Positions 54,792 to 62,573 of a stretch of 64,000 bases of DNA are shown piece by piece (the first letter of the stretch is position 1; every line of letters begins with the position of its first letter). Below the pieces are notes generated by a model, which did no database searches, was not told the DNA's origin, and saw only the letters and a program-made list of their open reading frames with translations. A program made the translations under genes and the position numbers. Source of the stretch: CAXXOK01 sp035353615. GTDB lineage: Bacteria; Bacillota; Clostridia; Christensenellales; Aristaeellaceae. The DNA is taken from NCBI GenBank assembly GCA_035353615.1, contig DAOPZY010000011.1, forward strand, positions 1 through 64,000, in the 5' to 3' direction.

Positions 54792-55049
54792 TTGCACATT
54801 TCCACATTTACGCTCCAAGTCGGCAGCCTTTCATACGCAAATCCCCGGGAATCATATTCTCCACCGTAACAGGATAGGTTTGAGCATCGCGGGGCAGCCA
54901 TTTGTTTCCTCTTGTTTGGCGGCAACCGTAAATAACGCGGTAACCGCCTTCGGCACTTTTCGTTGCGGCGCGGCCTTCGCTTTTCCGCCTTCAGGCTATT
55001 TGAAGCCCAGTATTTTGGAAAAAAGAACCCTTCCGAGCCCCTTCATAAC
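54792..55049. other. Intergenic region, no gene recognised
   Basis: Sequence between the terminator and the next promoter. No ORF with family features was found on either strand. Confidence 0.4.
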
Positions 55050-55078
55050 TTTACGGATCCGCGCGGGGCATGTATAAT
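55050..55078 (+). promoter_or_regulatory. Promoter of the iron alcohol dehydrogenase gene
   Basis: TTTACG (55050-55055), 17-base spacer, TATAAT (55073-55078), about 40 bases before the ATG. Confidence 0.7.
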
Positions 55079-55120
55079 CAAAGGTAAACAAACGGCATTC
55101 AGCAAAGGAGTGGTTCAACC

Positions 55121-56290
55121 ATGATTGATTTTATTTTTCAAAACCCCGCGAAGATTATCTTTGGCCGGGACGCGCTCTCCCATTTAAGCGAGGAAGCGCT
55201 TCGATACAGCGATAAGGTGCTGCTGGTGTACGGCGGCGGCAGCGTCAAGCGCATCGGGCTGTATGATGAAGTCATGGGCATGCTGGCCCAAAGCGGCATA
55301 TCGGTATGGGAACTGCCCGGCATTGTGCCCAACCCGAGGCTTTCGCGCGTGTACGAGGGGATCGATCTCTGCCGCCGTCACGGCATCGGGCTTGTGCTTG
55401 CGTTGGGCGGCGGCAGCGCCATCGACACCGCAAAGGCGATCGCAAACGGCGTGCCGTATACCGGTGACGTGTGGGATTTTTACATGGGCAAATGCCTGCC
55501 GCAGGAGGTGCTGCCGTTAGGCACCATCCTGACCATCCCGGCGGCCGGCAGCGAAATGAGCTATTCCTCCGTGATTACCAACGAAAACGGCATGCTGAAA
55601 CGCGGCTACAACTCCATAACCCATGTGCCAAAGTTCTCCATCCTCAACCCGGAGTGGTCGTTCTCCCTGCCGCCCTACCAAACGGCCTGCGGCTGTGTGG
55701 ATATCATGGCGCACATGATGGAGCGTTACTTTACCCGCGTGGAGCATGTGGAATTGACCGACCGCATGATTGCCGCCGGCATGAAAACCATCCTGCACAA
55801 CGCCCCCATCGTGATGGCCGAGCCGGATAATTACGATGCGCGCGCTGAGGTGATGTGGACGGGCGCGCTGGCGCACAATACCCTTCTGCACACCGGGCGC
55901 ATTGGGGATTGGGGCAGCCACAAGGTGGAGCATGAACTGAGCGCCAGCTACGATATCGCGCACGGCGCGGGGCTGTCGATCGTTTTCCCCGCGTGGATGA
56001 AGTACGCAATCCGCCAGTATCCGAAAAAGATTGCCCAGTTTGCCACAGATGTGCTGGACGTGCCTTCCGATTTGGGCACAGAAACCGAAGTTGCCTTGGA
56101 AGGCGTTCGCCGGCTGGAGGTTTTCTATCAGTCGCTGGGCATGCCCATCCGGCTCAGTGAGGCGGGCATTGTTGGCTGCGATTACGAGGCGTTGGCCGCT
56201 CGGGCCCTGCCGACGGAGCAGAGCACGGTTGGCGAATACATTAAGCTGTACCGGCAGGATATGGTGGAAATCTACAAACTGGCGGAATAA
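55121..56290 (+). CDS. Iron-containing alcohol dehydrogenase (BDH/YqhD type)
   Basis: A 389-residue group III alcohol dehydrogenase, the usual length for NAD(P)H-dependent butanol dehydrogenases/YqhD. 'KVLLVYGGGSVKRIGLYDEV' and 'LALGGGSAIDTAKAIA' bind the cofactor. The metal ligands are in 'CGCVDIMAHMMERYF' (Asp, His) and 'WGSHKVEHELSASYDIAHGA' (two His). It reduces aldehydes to alcohols in fermentation. GG-SV/K near the start, as in YqhD, suggests an NADPH preference, but this is not certain. AAAGGAG precedes the ATG. Single gene with its own promoter and terminator. Confidence 0.92.
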   Translation: MIDFIFQNPAKIIFGRDALSHLSEEALRYSDKVLLVYGGGSVKRIGLYDEVMGMLAQSGISVWELPGIVPNPRLSRVYEGIDLCRRHGIGLVLALGGGSAIDTAKAIANGVPYTGDVWDFYMGKCLPQEVLPLGTILTIPAAGSEMSYSSVITNENGMLKRGYNSITHVPKFSILNPEWSFSLPPYQTACGCVDIMAHMMERYFTRVEHVELTDRMIAAGMKTILHNAPIVMAEPDNYDARAEVMWTGALAHNTLLHTGRIGDWGSHKVEHELSASYDIAHGAGLSIVFPAWMKYAIRQYPKKIAQFATDVLDVPSDLGTETEVALEGVRRLEVFYQSLGMPIRLSEAGIVGCDYEALAARALPTEQSTVGEYIKLYRQDMVEIYKLAE

Positions 56291-56330
56291 AGCTCCTTGC
56301 TCCGTCCGAGTTTCTCCTGTGCATGAGCAA

Positions 56331-56391
56331 AGCCATCGCGCCTTTCAGACGTTCAAACGCCTGAAAGCGCGCGATGGCTTGTTTATTCTTA
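56331..56391 (+). terminator. Terminator after the alcohol dehydrogenase gene
   Basis: AGCCATCGCGCCTTTCAG (56331-56348) pairs with 56361-56379 (one bulged base), followed by TGTTTATTCTT. It is about 40 bases after the stop. Confidence 0.8.
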
Positions 56392-56520
56392 TCGGTTGGT
56401 ATTGTCAGGTTTTGCAACGTTAGTCTATCCCTTTAACGCCCGCTTTTGCGAGCGCAACGCATTGGCACGGTTCCATCCGTTCATCCCAACGGATGAAAAC
56501 ATGCGCATCCTGCCGGACTG

Positions 56521-57258
56521 TCAGGCGGCCGCTGGCGTTGCTGTTGGGGAAGCGCCGGTCGGTTCGGCGGTCGGCTGGCCGATCGTATCGTCCCGGATTA
56601 CGTTGATGGTGCAGGTAACGCCGTCGGTGCTTTGGGCGGCGATGTTTTTAAACAGGCTCTGCATATTCTTGACTGCGGTTTCCCACGCGGCGTCGAGGTA
56701 TTCCTGTTTGGTGGCGCATTCATCATACAGCTTGGTTTCAATATCGCTCTTGATTTGCGCGTACCGTTCCGGCGTCAGGGGGTACAGCCAGTCGTTCTTC
56801 TGCATTTTGGCCTCGTCCACCGTCAGCTTCTGATATTTAGCCTGCGGCGACGGTAAGCGGACGTTGATGGTATCGTTCACCGTGTCCACGGTTACGGCGG
56901 CCTGGCTCAAATCGACCACAAAGCTGATGGAGAACGAGTACGGCACTTTTACTTCCTGCACCTTGCCAATCAGCCACGCGGTTTGCGATACGGTTTCCTG
57001 CCCGGTTATCGTGGTTTCGTACACGATCAGCTCGTTTTTTTCCAAGAGCTTCTCGCCGAAACGCTCGCTCACCCAGGTTGTGTTCCCGTTGCCGAAGAAA
57101 CGTCTATACAGATTCGGCCCAAACCGCACCGCCACAAAGGCGATGGCCAGGCAGAGGATCAGCAAAAATAGGCCGCGGAAAAAACGTCTGAGGCCATGCC
57201 TGCGCCGTCTTGGACGCCTTTCCTCCTCATCATTGGGGTTGGGGGGATATCCATTCAT
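56521..57258 (-). CDS. DUF4230-type membrane-anchored protein
   Basis: 245 residues: an Arg-rich cytoplasmic start ('RRPRRRRHGLRRFFRG'), one membrane helix ('LFLLILCLAIAFVAVRFG', about residues 31-48), then an extracytoplasmic domain with 'VYETTITGQETVSQTAWLIG', 'SFSISFVVDLSQAAVTVDTV' and 'INVRLPSPQAKYQKLTVDEA', the pattern of DUF4230 proteins. The C-terminal tail is Pro/Thr/Ala-rich. The start was chosen at the ATG ten bases after GGAGG. A shorter protein with a similar Arg-rich start and helix is encoded just upstream. Function unknown. Confidence 0.75.
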   Translation of the reverse strand: MNGYPPNPNDEEERRPRRRRHGLRRFFRGLFLLILCLAIAFVAVRFGPNLYRRFFGNGNTTWVSERFGEKLLEKNELIVYETTITGQETVSQTAWLIGKVQEVKVPYSFSISFVVDLSQAAVTVDTVNDTINVRLPSPQAKYQKLTVDEAKMQKNDWLYPLTPERYAQIKSDIETKLYDECATKQEYLDAAWETAVKNMQSLFKNIAAQSTDGVTCTINVIRDDTIGQPTAEPTGASPTATPAAA

Positions 57259-57285
57259 CGTTTCACGACCTCCTCCCGGCATGCG

Positions 57286-57471
57286 TTACATCCACTTGCC
57301 GATTTCCAAAAACAGCAGCACAAGCAGGCGTTCCAGCGCATAGGCGGTCGCCAGTGCGCCGGCGATCATCAGATAGCCACGGAAAAACCGGCCGACTCTG
57401 CCGTGACGTCTGCGTCCTGGCTCCTGCGGCGGCGGTTGGGGCGCGTTGAAGGGTTGATTTGGCGTTTGCAT
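57286..57471 (-). CDS. Small Arg-rich membrane protein
   Basis: 61 residues starting at an ATG after GGGAGGG. A Pro/Gln-rich start leads to 'GRRRHGRVGRFFRGYLMIAG' and a hydrophobic helix ending 'RLLVLLFLEIGKWM'. The segment RRRHG...RFFRG matches the start of the DUF4230 gene downstream, so the two may share a partner or come from duplication of the anchor. Function unknown; the two genes are 27 bases apart and probably co-transcribed. Confidence 0.65.
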   Translation of the reverse strand: MQTPNQPFNAPQPPPQEPGRRRHGRVGRFFRGYLMIAGALATAYALERLLVLLFLEIGKWM

Positions 57472-57660
57472 CGGTTTCCCTCCCTGAATGATCCGTTTCA
57501 ACATCAGTATACGACAACGTTTCCAAAAATGCTACTGGTTTTTCTCCATTTTGAGTGTGCATTTGGGTATCCTCCTTGACTCGGCATGCCAAACCCATGG
57601 AAGGAATCCACCCATACCGTGTTATGCTTGTCAAAATTTGCTTGGTTACCCAGACCGCCC

Positions 57661-57689
57661 TTGAACTTTGATCCCGATCTTGCTATACT
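57661..57689 (+). promoter_or_regulatory. Promoter of the SARP/BTAD regulator gene
   Basis: TTGAAC (57661-57666), 17-base spacer, TATACT (57684-57689), about 57 bases before the ATG. Confidence 0.75.
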
Positions 57690-57746
57690 GAATGGGAGAA
57701 TGATCTATCACTAGCCAAACTAACGGCTATCAACAAGGAGATACCT

Positions 57747-59033
57747 ATGCCCGATCAGATACGGATCCGAATGTTCGGCGGGTTTAGCCTGTTTGTCAAC
57801 AATGAGTGTTTCGACCAAATGATTGCCAAGTCCAAAAAGGGCATGGCGCTTTTGCAGTATCTGATTCTCAAGGAAGACTCTGTGATCCTGAACTACAAAC
57901 TGATCGAGGTTCTGTGGCCCAACGAGGAAAGCATCAATCCCGAAAACGCGCTCAAAACCCTGATTAGCCGTTTTCGCGCCATCCTCAACAGTTGCAGCGA
58001 GGGCTTGGGCAATTGCATCGCGGCCAGCCGGGGCGGTTACCGCTTTGTACTGCTGCCCAACATGACCGTTGATCTGTTTGAGTTTGAAAGCCTCGCCGAC
58101 CATCTGGACGGGCAAACCGAGCTGGATGACGCAACCAACGAGCTGTACCAGAAGGTGCTCACCTTGTATACGGGCGATCTGCTGGCCGGCAACGATCAGG
58201 ACGATTGGGCCATCAGCCGCAGCGTAGCCCTTCACAGCCAGTATATCAAAATTGTGTATGCGTATCTGTCGCTGCTCAAAAAGGCCGAGCGCTATGAGGA
58301 GATTATCCAGAACTGCCGCTTTGCGCTGGAAACCGATCCCTTTGACGAACGGCTACACCTGGAACTGATGCAGGCGCTTGTGAAAACCAGCCGTAACAAC
58401 GAAGCGCTGATGCAGTATAAGCATGTGACCAACATGCACTTTCGCTACCTGGGCGTGAAACCGCCGGAAGGGATTCAGGAGTTCTACAAGCAGATTATTC
58501 AGGCCGGCGACACGCTGGATATGAACATCGACACCATCCGCGACGAGTTGCAGGAGTTTGGCGACGTACACGGCGCTTTTGAGTGCGAGTATACGGTGTT
58601 CCGGGAAATTTACAACATGCAGATGCGCAACCTGGAACGCCTCGGTTCCAGCATGTATATTGCTATGATTATGATTACCAGCATGGACGGGGAGCCGCTC
58701 GCCCCCCTGAAGCTGGACGACATCATGAAGGGCCTCAGCGAGGTGCTAAAAGCCCATCTGCGCAAAGGCGACACCATCACCCATTTCAGCCCCTCGCAGT
58801 ACGCGCTGCTTCTGCCCACCGTTAACATGGACAGCGGTCATATGGTGATGGAGCGCATCAAGCGCTTCTTCTATCAGAAATTCCCCAATTCCAACGTGAT
58901 GTTCAGTTACCGCATCGGGCCGCTCAGTTCCAACATGAACGCCATGAAGCGCCAAATTGAAACAGATAACGCAAAAAATGTGGCCCGGCTGAGCAACATG
59001 GAAAAACGTGTCGCCGGTAAAATGGACGAATAA
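57747..59033 (+). CDS. SARP-type regulator: winged helix, BTAD domain and a GGDEF-like C-terminus
   Basis: 428 residues. The N-terminal winged helix starts 'IRIRMFGGFSLFVNNECFDQ' and continues to 'SRGGYRFVLLPN' (about 1-110), as in SARP/OmpR-like DNA-binding domains. The bacterial transcriptional activation domain (TPR-like, about 115-255) includes 'YTGDLLAGNDQDDWAISRSV' and 'FDERLHLELMQALVKTSRNN'. The C-terminal third (about 290-405; 'MYIAMIMITSMDGEPLAPLK', 'THFSPSQYALLLPTVNMDSG') follows the fold of GGDEF domains but has no GGDEF motif. AAGGAG precedes the ATG. Targets unknown; probably regulates from another site. Confidence 0.8.
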   Translation: MPDQIRIRMFGGFSLFVNNECFDQMIAKSKKGMALLQYLILKEDSVILNYKLIEVLWPNEESINPENALKTLISRFRAILNSCSEGLGNCIAASRGGYRFVLLPNMTVDLFEFESLADHLDGQTELDDATNELYQKVLTLYTGDLLAGNDQDDWAISRSVALHSQYIKIVYAYLSLLKKAERYEEIIQNCRFALETDPFDERLHLELMQALVKTSRNNEALMQYKHVTNMHFRYLGVKPPEGIQEFYKQIIQAGDTLDMNIDTIRDELQEFGDVHGAFECEYTVFREIYNMQMRNLERLGSSMYIAMIMITSMDGEPLAPLKLDDIMKGLSEVLKAHLRKGDTITHFSPSQYALLLPTVNMDSGHMVMERIKRFFYQKFPNSNVMFSYRIGPLSSNMNAMKRQIETDNAKNVARLSNMEKRVAGKMDE

Positions 59034-59120
59034 TTTTTCGGCAATGTTGCCGGAACGGTTTCACCTTCCCAAAGCCAGGGTATTCTTTATATGGTTCCAA
59101 TGATAAAGGAGGAATACACA

Positions 59121-59429
59121 ATGGCAGTGATTAAATTTACGAAGGCGAATTTTGATACCGAGGCGCTTCAAAGCACGAAGCCTGTGCTTGTGGATTTTTA
59201 TGCCGACTGGTGCGGCCCCTGCAAGATGGTCAGCCCGCTGGTGGATGAGCTTGCGGAAGAAAGCGACGCTTACAAGGTTGGCAAAGTGAACGTGGACGAA
59301 TCTCCCGAATTGGCCGCCAAATATGGCGTTATGAGCATCCCCACGCTGATTGTGCTCAAGGATGGCAAAGTGGCTCAGCAGGCGGTTGGCGCTCGCGGCA
59401 AGGATGCTATTCGCAAAATGCTCGTCTGA
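59121..59429 (+). CDS. trxA: Thioredoxin
   Basis: 102 residues, the classical length, with the active site 'VDFYADWCGPCKMVSPLVDE' (WCGPC) and cis-proline 'YGVMSIPTLIVLKDGKV'. It reduces protein disulfides in the cytoplasm. The ATG at 59121 follows AAAGGAGG; an upstream in-frame start at 59091 lacks such a site. It is monocistronic, with a terminator 60 bases downstream. Confidence 0.95.
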   Translation: MAVIKFTKANFDTEALQSTKPVLVDFYADWCGPCKMVSPLVDELAEESDAYKVGKVNVDESPELAAKYGVMSIPTLIVLKDGKVAQQAVGARGKDAIRKMLV

Positions 59430-59487
59430 TCCTTTTCCATGGCAGTGGAAGCAGCCGAAGGCTTCCCCTTTTCAAAGTGCATTGCAA

Positions 59488-59520
59488 AGACCGGCCGTAC
59501 GTTGTGCGGCCGGTCTTTCC
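59488..59520 (+). terminator. Intrinsic terminator of trxA
   Basis: AAAGACCGGCC (59488-59498) pairs with GGCCGGTCTTT (59507-59517), then TCCC. A strong GC stem with a short T-tract. Confidence 0.75.
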
Positions 59521-59838
59521 CATGAAAATCAGCCCTCTGTGATCTGTTTTCGCTCAAATGGCCTTGATCGGTTTTTTCATCCGGGTTTGCAATCCCCCGG
59601 CTTATTCGGTGCTTGCATTGGCTAAACGGTTCAGTATGGAAGGTTCGGCTCAATCCGGTTTGGATTCGCCCCACGGTACGCCGGCGGTAACGGTTTTCTC
59701 AGTGATGGCAAAGTTTTGGGCGCATTTTTGCCCGCCATCACTGCGCCGATGCGTCCGGTTCGCGGTTTACAGTTGGAAAGGCAGTTCCGGCAGGCTGATA
59801 TTTCCGAGGCTTTCCCGTTTCGGCTTGCAATTCAGGGG
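59521..59838. other. Intergenic region, no gene recognised
   Basis: About 320 bases between the trxA terminator and the ahcY promoter. Open frames are present but show no family features or ribosome binding sites. No riboswitch was recognised. Confidence 0.4.
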
Positions 59839-59867
59839 TTGGCGGGATGGGAAGGGTCTGCTATAAT
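59839..59867 (+). promoter_or_regulatory. Promoter of ahcY
   Basis: TTGGCG (59839-59844), 17-base spacer, TATAAT (59862-59867), about 38 bases before the ATG. Confidence 0.7.
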
Positions 59868-59905
59868 AACACTGTCACGGATTGTAAACGAAGGGATGAT
59901 GCAAA

Positions 59906-61144
59906 ATGGAATCAATCGTACGCGACCCGTCGCTTGCGCCTCAGGGCAGGCAAAAGATCGACTGGGCCAAACAACATATGGCAGTATTGCGGAGCATCGC
60001 CGAGGAGTTTCAGCGCGATCAACCGTTTCGCGGCTTGAGAATCGTCATCTGCATCCATTTGGAAGCCAAAACCGCGTACCTTGCCGAGGTGTTGCACCTT
60101 GGCGGCGCGGAAGTGTACGCGACGGGCAGCAATCCGCTGAGCACGCAGGATGACGTTTGCGCCGCGCTTGCGGAAAGCGGCGTTACGGTGCTGGCGACCC
60201 ACGGCTGCAACATGGAGGATTTTCACCGCTACGAGTGCCTCGCGCTTTCCACTTTGCCGGATGTGATGATCGATGACGGCGGCGATCTGGTGCACATCTT
60301 GCATGAGGAACACCCCGAATGGGCGGTGAACCTGCGCGGCGGCTGTGAAGAAACCACGACGGGGATTCTGCGGCTTCAATCGCGCGCGCGGGCCGGTAAG
60401 CTCAATTTCCCCATGTTTAACGTAAACGACGCGGATTGCAAGCATTTGTTCGATAACCGCTACGGCACTGGTCAAAGCGTCTGGGATGGCATCATGCGTA
60501 CCACCAACCTTGTGGTGGCCGGCAGCACCGCGGTGGTTGGCGGCTACGGCTGGTGCGGCAAAGGCGTAGCCATGCGCGCCAAGGGCTTGGGCGCGAAGGT
60601 GATCGTGACCGAGGTAGCCCCGGTGAAGGCCATCGAGGCCGTGATGGACGGTTTTTCCGTGATGCCCATGGAGAAGGCCGCCGAGCTGGGCGATTTCTTT
60701 GTGACCGTGACAGGTTGCGACGGCGTGATTACCCCCGAGCATATGCTGCGCATGAAAAACGGGGCCGTGCTTTGCAACGCCGGGCATTTTGATGTGGAAG
60801 TGGACGTGGCCGGTTTGCGCGCCTTAGCGACGCAGCGGTTTGAAGCCCGTAAGAATATCGAGGGCTATCTGTTGCCTAACGGTAAAACCGTATACCTGCT
60901 GGGCGAAGGCCGTCTGGTGAACCTTGCGGCCGGCGACGGTCACCCCGTTGAAATTATGGACATGAGCTTCGCCCTGCAGGCGCAGTGCGCGCGGCGGATT
61001 GCGGAAGCCGGTAAAAACCTTGCGCGCGAAGTGTTTTCCGTACCTGCTGATATTGACCAGAACGTCGCGCTTAAAAAGCTGACGGCGTTGGGCGTTACGA
61101 TTGATACCCTGACCCCGGAGCAGGAGCGCTATCTGCACGGTTGA
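59906..61144 (+). CDS. ahcY: Adenosylhomocysteinase (S-adenosylhomocysteine hydrolase)
   Basis: 412 residues. Substrate motifs include 'CIHLEAKTAYLAEVLHLGGA' and 'DDGGDLVHIL', with 'GGCEETTTGILRL' and 'FNVNDADCKHLFDNRYGTGQ'; the NAD-binding loop is 'VVGGYGWCGKGVAMRAKGLG', and 'NAGHFDVEVD' is the active-site segment. It splits S-adenosylhomocysteine into homocysteine and adenosine, removing the product of methylation reactions. The length matches the short form lacking the insert of about 40 residues. It precedes the methionine-uptake operon but has its own promoter and about 140 bases separate it from the next one. Confidence 0.95.
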   Translation: MESIVRDPSLAPQGRQKIDWAKQHMAVLRSIAEEFQRDQPFRGLRIVICIHLEAKTAYLAEVLHLGGAEVYATGSNPLSTQDDVCAALAESGVTVLATHGCNMEDFHRYECLALSTLPDVMIDDGGDLVHILHEEHPEWAVNLRGGCEETTTGILRLQSRARAGKLNFPMFNVNDADCKHLFDNRYGTGQSVWDGIMRTTNLVVAGSTAVVGGYGWCGKGVAMRAKGLGAKVIVTEVAPVKAIEAVMDGFSVMPMEKAAELGDFFVTVTGCDGVITPEHMLRMKNGAVLCNAGHFDVEVDVAGLRALATQRFEARKNIEGYLLPNGKTVYLLGEGRLVNLAAGDGHPVEIMDMSFALQAQCARRIAEAGKNLAREVFSVPADIDQNVALKKLTALGVTIDTLTPEQERYLHG

Positions 61145-61281
61145 CGCCCCCGACCCATCCCGCTTGCTGAATCAGGCGCGGCGGCAGCGCGCCGTTGGGC
61201 TGGCAACCCCCATCGCGCCTTGATCCGCAAGGGTTTAGCCGCGTGCGCTCAATGTATACAGCGCAAATTGTGCAAACCGTA

Positions 61282-61310
61282 TTGACAGGATTTTCGGGAT
61301 GTGCTAGTAT
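61282..61310 (+). promoter_or_regulatory. Promoter of the leader-metNIQ operon
   Basis: TTGACA (61282-61287), exactly 17 bases, TAGTAT (61305-61310). Transcription should start near 61317, so the leader RNA before metN is about 200 bases. Confidence 0.85.
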
Positions 61311-61355
61311 TCTAACCACCATCAAGGCGGAAACGCCAAGCGAGGAGGAGTCCGT

Positions 61356-61436
61356 GTGACGAACCTATGTGCCATGCCGATGTACATGATGTGCGCGCGC
61401 GGTTTCTGCTCGTGCTTTTTGTGTTGCGTCGCTTGA
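61356..61436 (+). CDS. Cysteine/methionine-rich leader peptide
   Basis: A GTG at 61356 follows GAGGAGGAG at about five bases and opens 26 codons ending in TGA at 61434-61436. The peptide has six Cys (positions 5, 13, 18, 20, 23, 24) and four internal Met (7, 9, 11, 12), i.e. ten of 25 non-initiator residues are sulfur amino acids, with 'MPMYMMC' in the middle and 'CSCFLCC' at the end. It ends 18 bases before the terminator stem that precedes metN. Such codon bias next to a sulfur amino acid transporter is what an attenuation leader would show: stalling when charged tRNA-Cys or tRNA-Met is scarce. Alternatively it could be a small Cys-rich metal-binding peptide. No such ORF is reported by standard minimum-length gene finding. 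Confidence 0.7.
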   Translation: MTNLCAMPMYMMCARGFCSCFLCCVA

Positions 61437-61453
61437 TGGAATGAATGCCAATT

Positions 61454-61490
61454 AAGCCCGCTTCGCAATGCGCGAAGCGGGCTTTTACTA
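61454..61490 (+). terminator. Intrinsic terminator in the metN leader
   Basis: AGCCCGCTTCGC (61455-61466) pairs perfectly with GCGAAGCGGGCT (61472-61483), followed by TTTTA. It lies only about 25 bases before the metN start, so it must act conditionally or metNIQ would not be expressed. Confidence 0.9.
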
Positions 61491-61514
61491 TGGTAACGGG
61501 GAGCGTGACAGGGT

Positions 61515-62573
61515 TTGGAAAACAGCGTGGAACCGCGTGAGCCGGTCGGTTCGCTCAGTCAGGAAGCATCGCGGCCGCAAATTGAAATTCGCAATCTTCG
61601 CAAGGTATACCCCATCCCGGAAGGCGAGCTGGTCGCTTTGGACAGCATCAGCCTCACCGTGGATAAAGGGGATATCTACGGCATCATCGGCATGAGCGGC
61701 GCCGGGAAAAGCACGCTGATCCGTTGCCTGAACCGGCTGGACAACCCATCCGACGGCGAAATCTTCATCGACGGCCACAACATTCTCGCCATGAGCCAGC
61801 CGGAACTGCGCGCCACGCGCCGGCGGATGGCCATGATCTTTCAGCAGTTTAACCTCCTGATGCAAAAAACGGTCGCCAAAAACGTGCGCTATCCGCTGGA
61901 GATCGCGGGCATGCCGAAAAAGCAGGCCAACGAACGGGTGATGGAGCTGTTGCGGCTGGTGGGGCTGGAACAGAAGGCGGCCGCGTATCCCAGCCAGCTA
62001 AGCGGGGGGCAGAAGCAACGCGTCGCCATCGCGCGCGCATTGGCAAGCGATCCGGAAATGCTCCTGTGCGACGAAGCGACCAGCGCGCTGGACCCCATGA
62101 CCACGCAGTCCATCCTCGCGCTTTTGCAGGAAATTAACCGCAACATGGGCATCACGGTTGTGCTCATCACCCACGAAATGGCGGTGATCCGCCAAATTTG
62201 CAACAAGGTCGCCATTCTGGATGGCGGCAAGCTCGCGGAAAAGGGCACGGTAGACGAAGTTTTCAGGCACACCAAATCCGCGGCGGGCAAACGCCTTTTC
62301 GGGGTGTTGCCTGAGCAGGAGGAAAACCTGCCCACCGAACCGGCCCTTCGCATCGTGTTTGACGGCGAATCCGCGGAGCGCCCCATCATCAGCCGCGTTG
62401 TGCGGGAAAGCGGCGTGGATGTCAACATCCTGTCCGCCAACATCCACCAGTTGAACCACAAGGCATACGGACAAATGCTGGTAGCGCTTCCCCAAAACCT
62501 TGAGGCCCGCAAACGCCTGACCGATACCCTGACCCAGATCGGGCTAACTGTGGAGGAGGTGTATCCCCAATGA
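61515..62573 (+). CDS. metN: Methionine ABC transporter ATP-binding protein
   Basis: 352 residues. Walker A 'GIIGMSGAGKSTLIRCL', Q-loop 'MIFQQFNLLMQKTVAKN', signature 'LSGGQKQRVAIARAL', Walker B 'MLLCDEATSALDP' and switch His 'VVLITHEMAVI'. The C-terminal NIL domain ('GVDVNILSANIHQLNHKAYG', 'MLVALPQNLEARKRLTDTLT') is the regulatory methionine-binding domain of MetN. It powers import of methionine and its derivatives. The start is TTG 61515 or the in-frame GTG at 61527; neither has an ideal ribosome binding site. It overlaps metI by ATGA. Confidence 0.92.
   Translation: MENSVEPREPVGSLSQEASRPQIEIRNLRKVYPIPEGELVALDSISLTVDKGDIYGIIGMSGAGKSTLIRCLNRLDNPSDGEIFIDGHNILAMSQPELRATRRRMAMIFQQFNLLMQKTVAKNVRYPLEIAGMPKKQANERVMELLRLVGLEQKAAAYPSQLSGGQKQRVAIARALASDPEMLLCDEATSALDPMTTQSILALLQEINRNMGITVVLITHEMAVIRQICNKVAILDGGKLAEKGTVDEVFRHTKSAAGKRLFGVLPEQEENLPTEPALRIVFDGESAERPIISRVVRESGVDVNILSANIHQLNHKAYGQMLVALPQNLEARKRLTDTLTQIGLTVEEVYPQ

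Larger units (their letters stand above)
61317..61490 (+). promoter_or_regulatory. Transcribed leader with probable Cys/Met leader-peptide attenuator
   Basis: The predicted RNA begins with CCATCAAG (61319-61326), which can pair perfectly with CTTGATGG (61432-61439) overlapping the leader peptide's stop codon. A GGCG-GAAA-CGCC tetraloop hairpin (61326-61337) follows, then AAGCGAGGAGGAG (leader ORF ribosome binding site). GCCAAGCGAGG (61336-61346) could also pair with the 5' arm of the terminator at 61455-61466. The layout - promoter, short sulfur-codon ORF, mutually exclusive pairings, terminator, transport genes - is that of transcription attenuation. The pairing is seen in the sequence; the mechanism is inferred. 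I see no SAM riboswitch core (no S-box pattern). Confidence 0.65.

Noticed and set aside
61317..61400. SAM (S-box) or SAH riboswitch before metN
   Set aside because: The conserved S-box core and kink-turn sequences are absent, and the structured region is fully occupied by a translated-looking ORF and a simple terminator.
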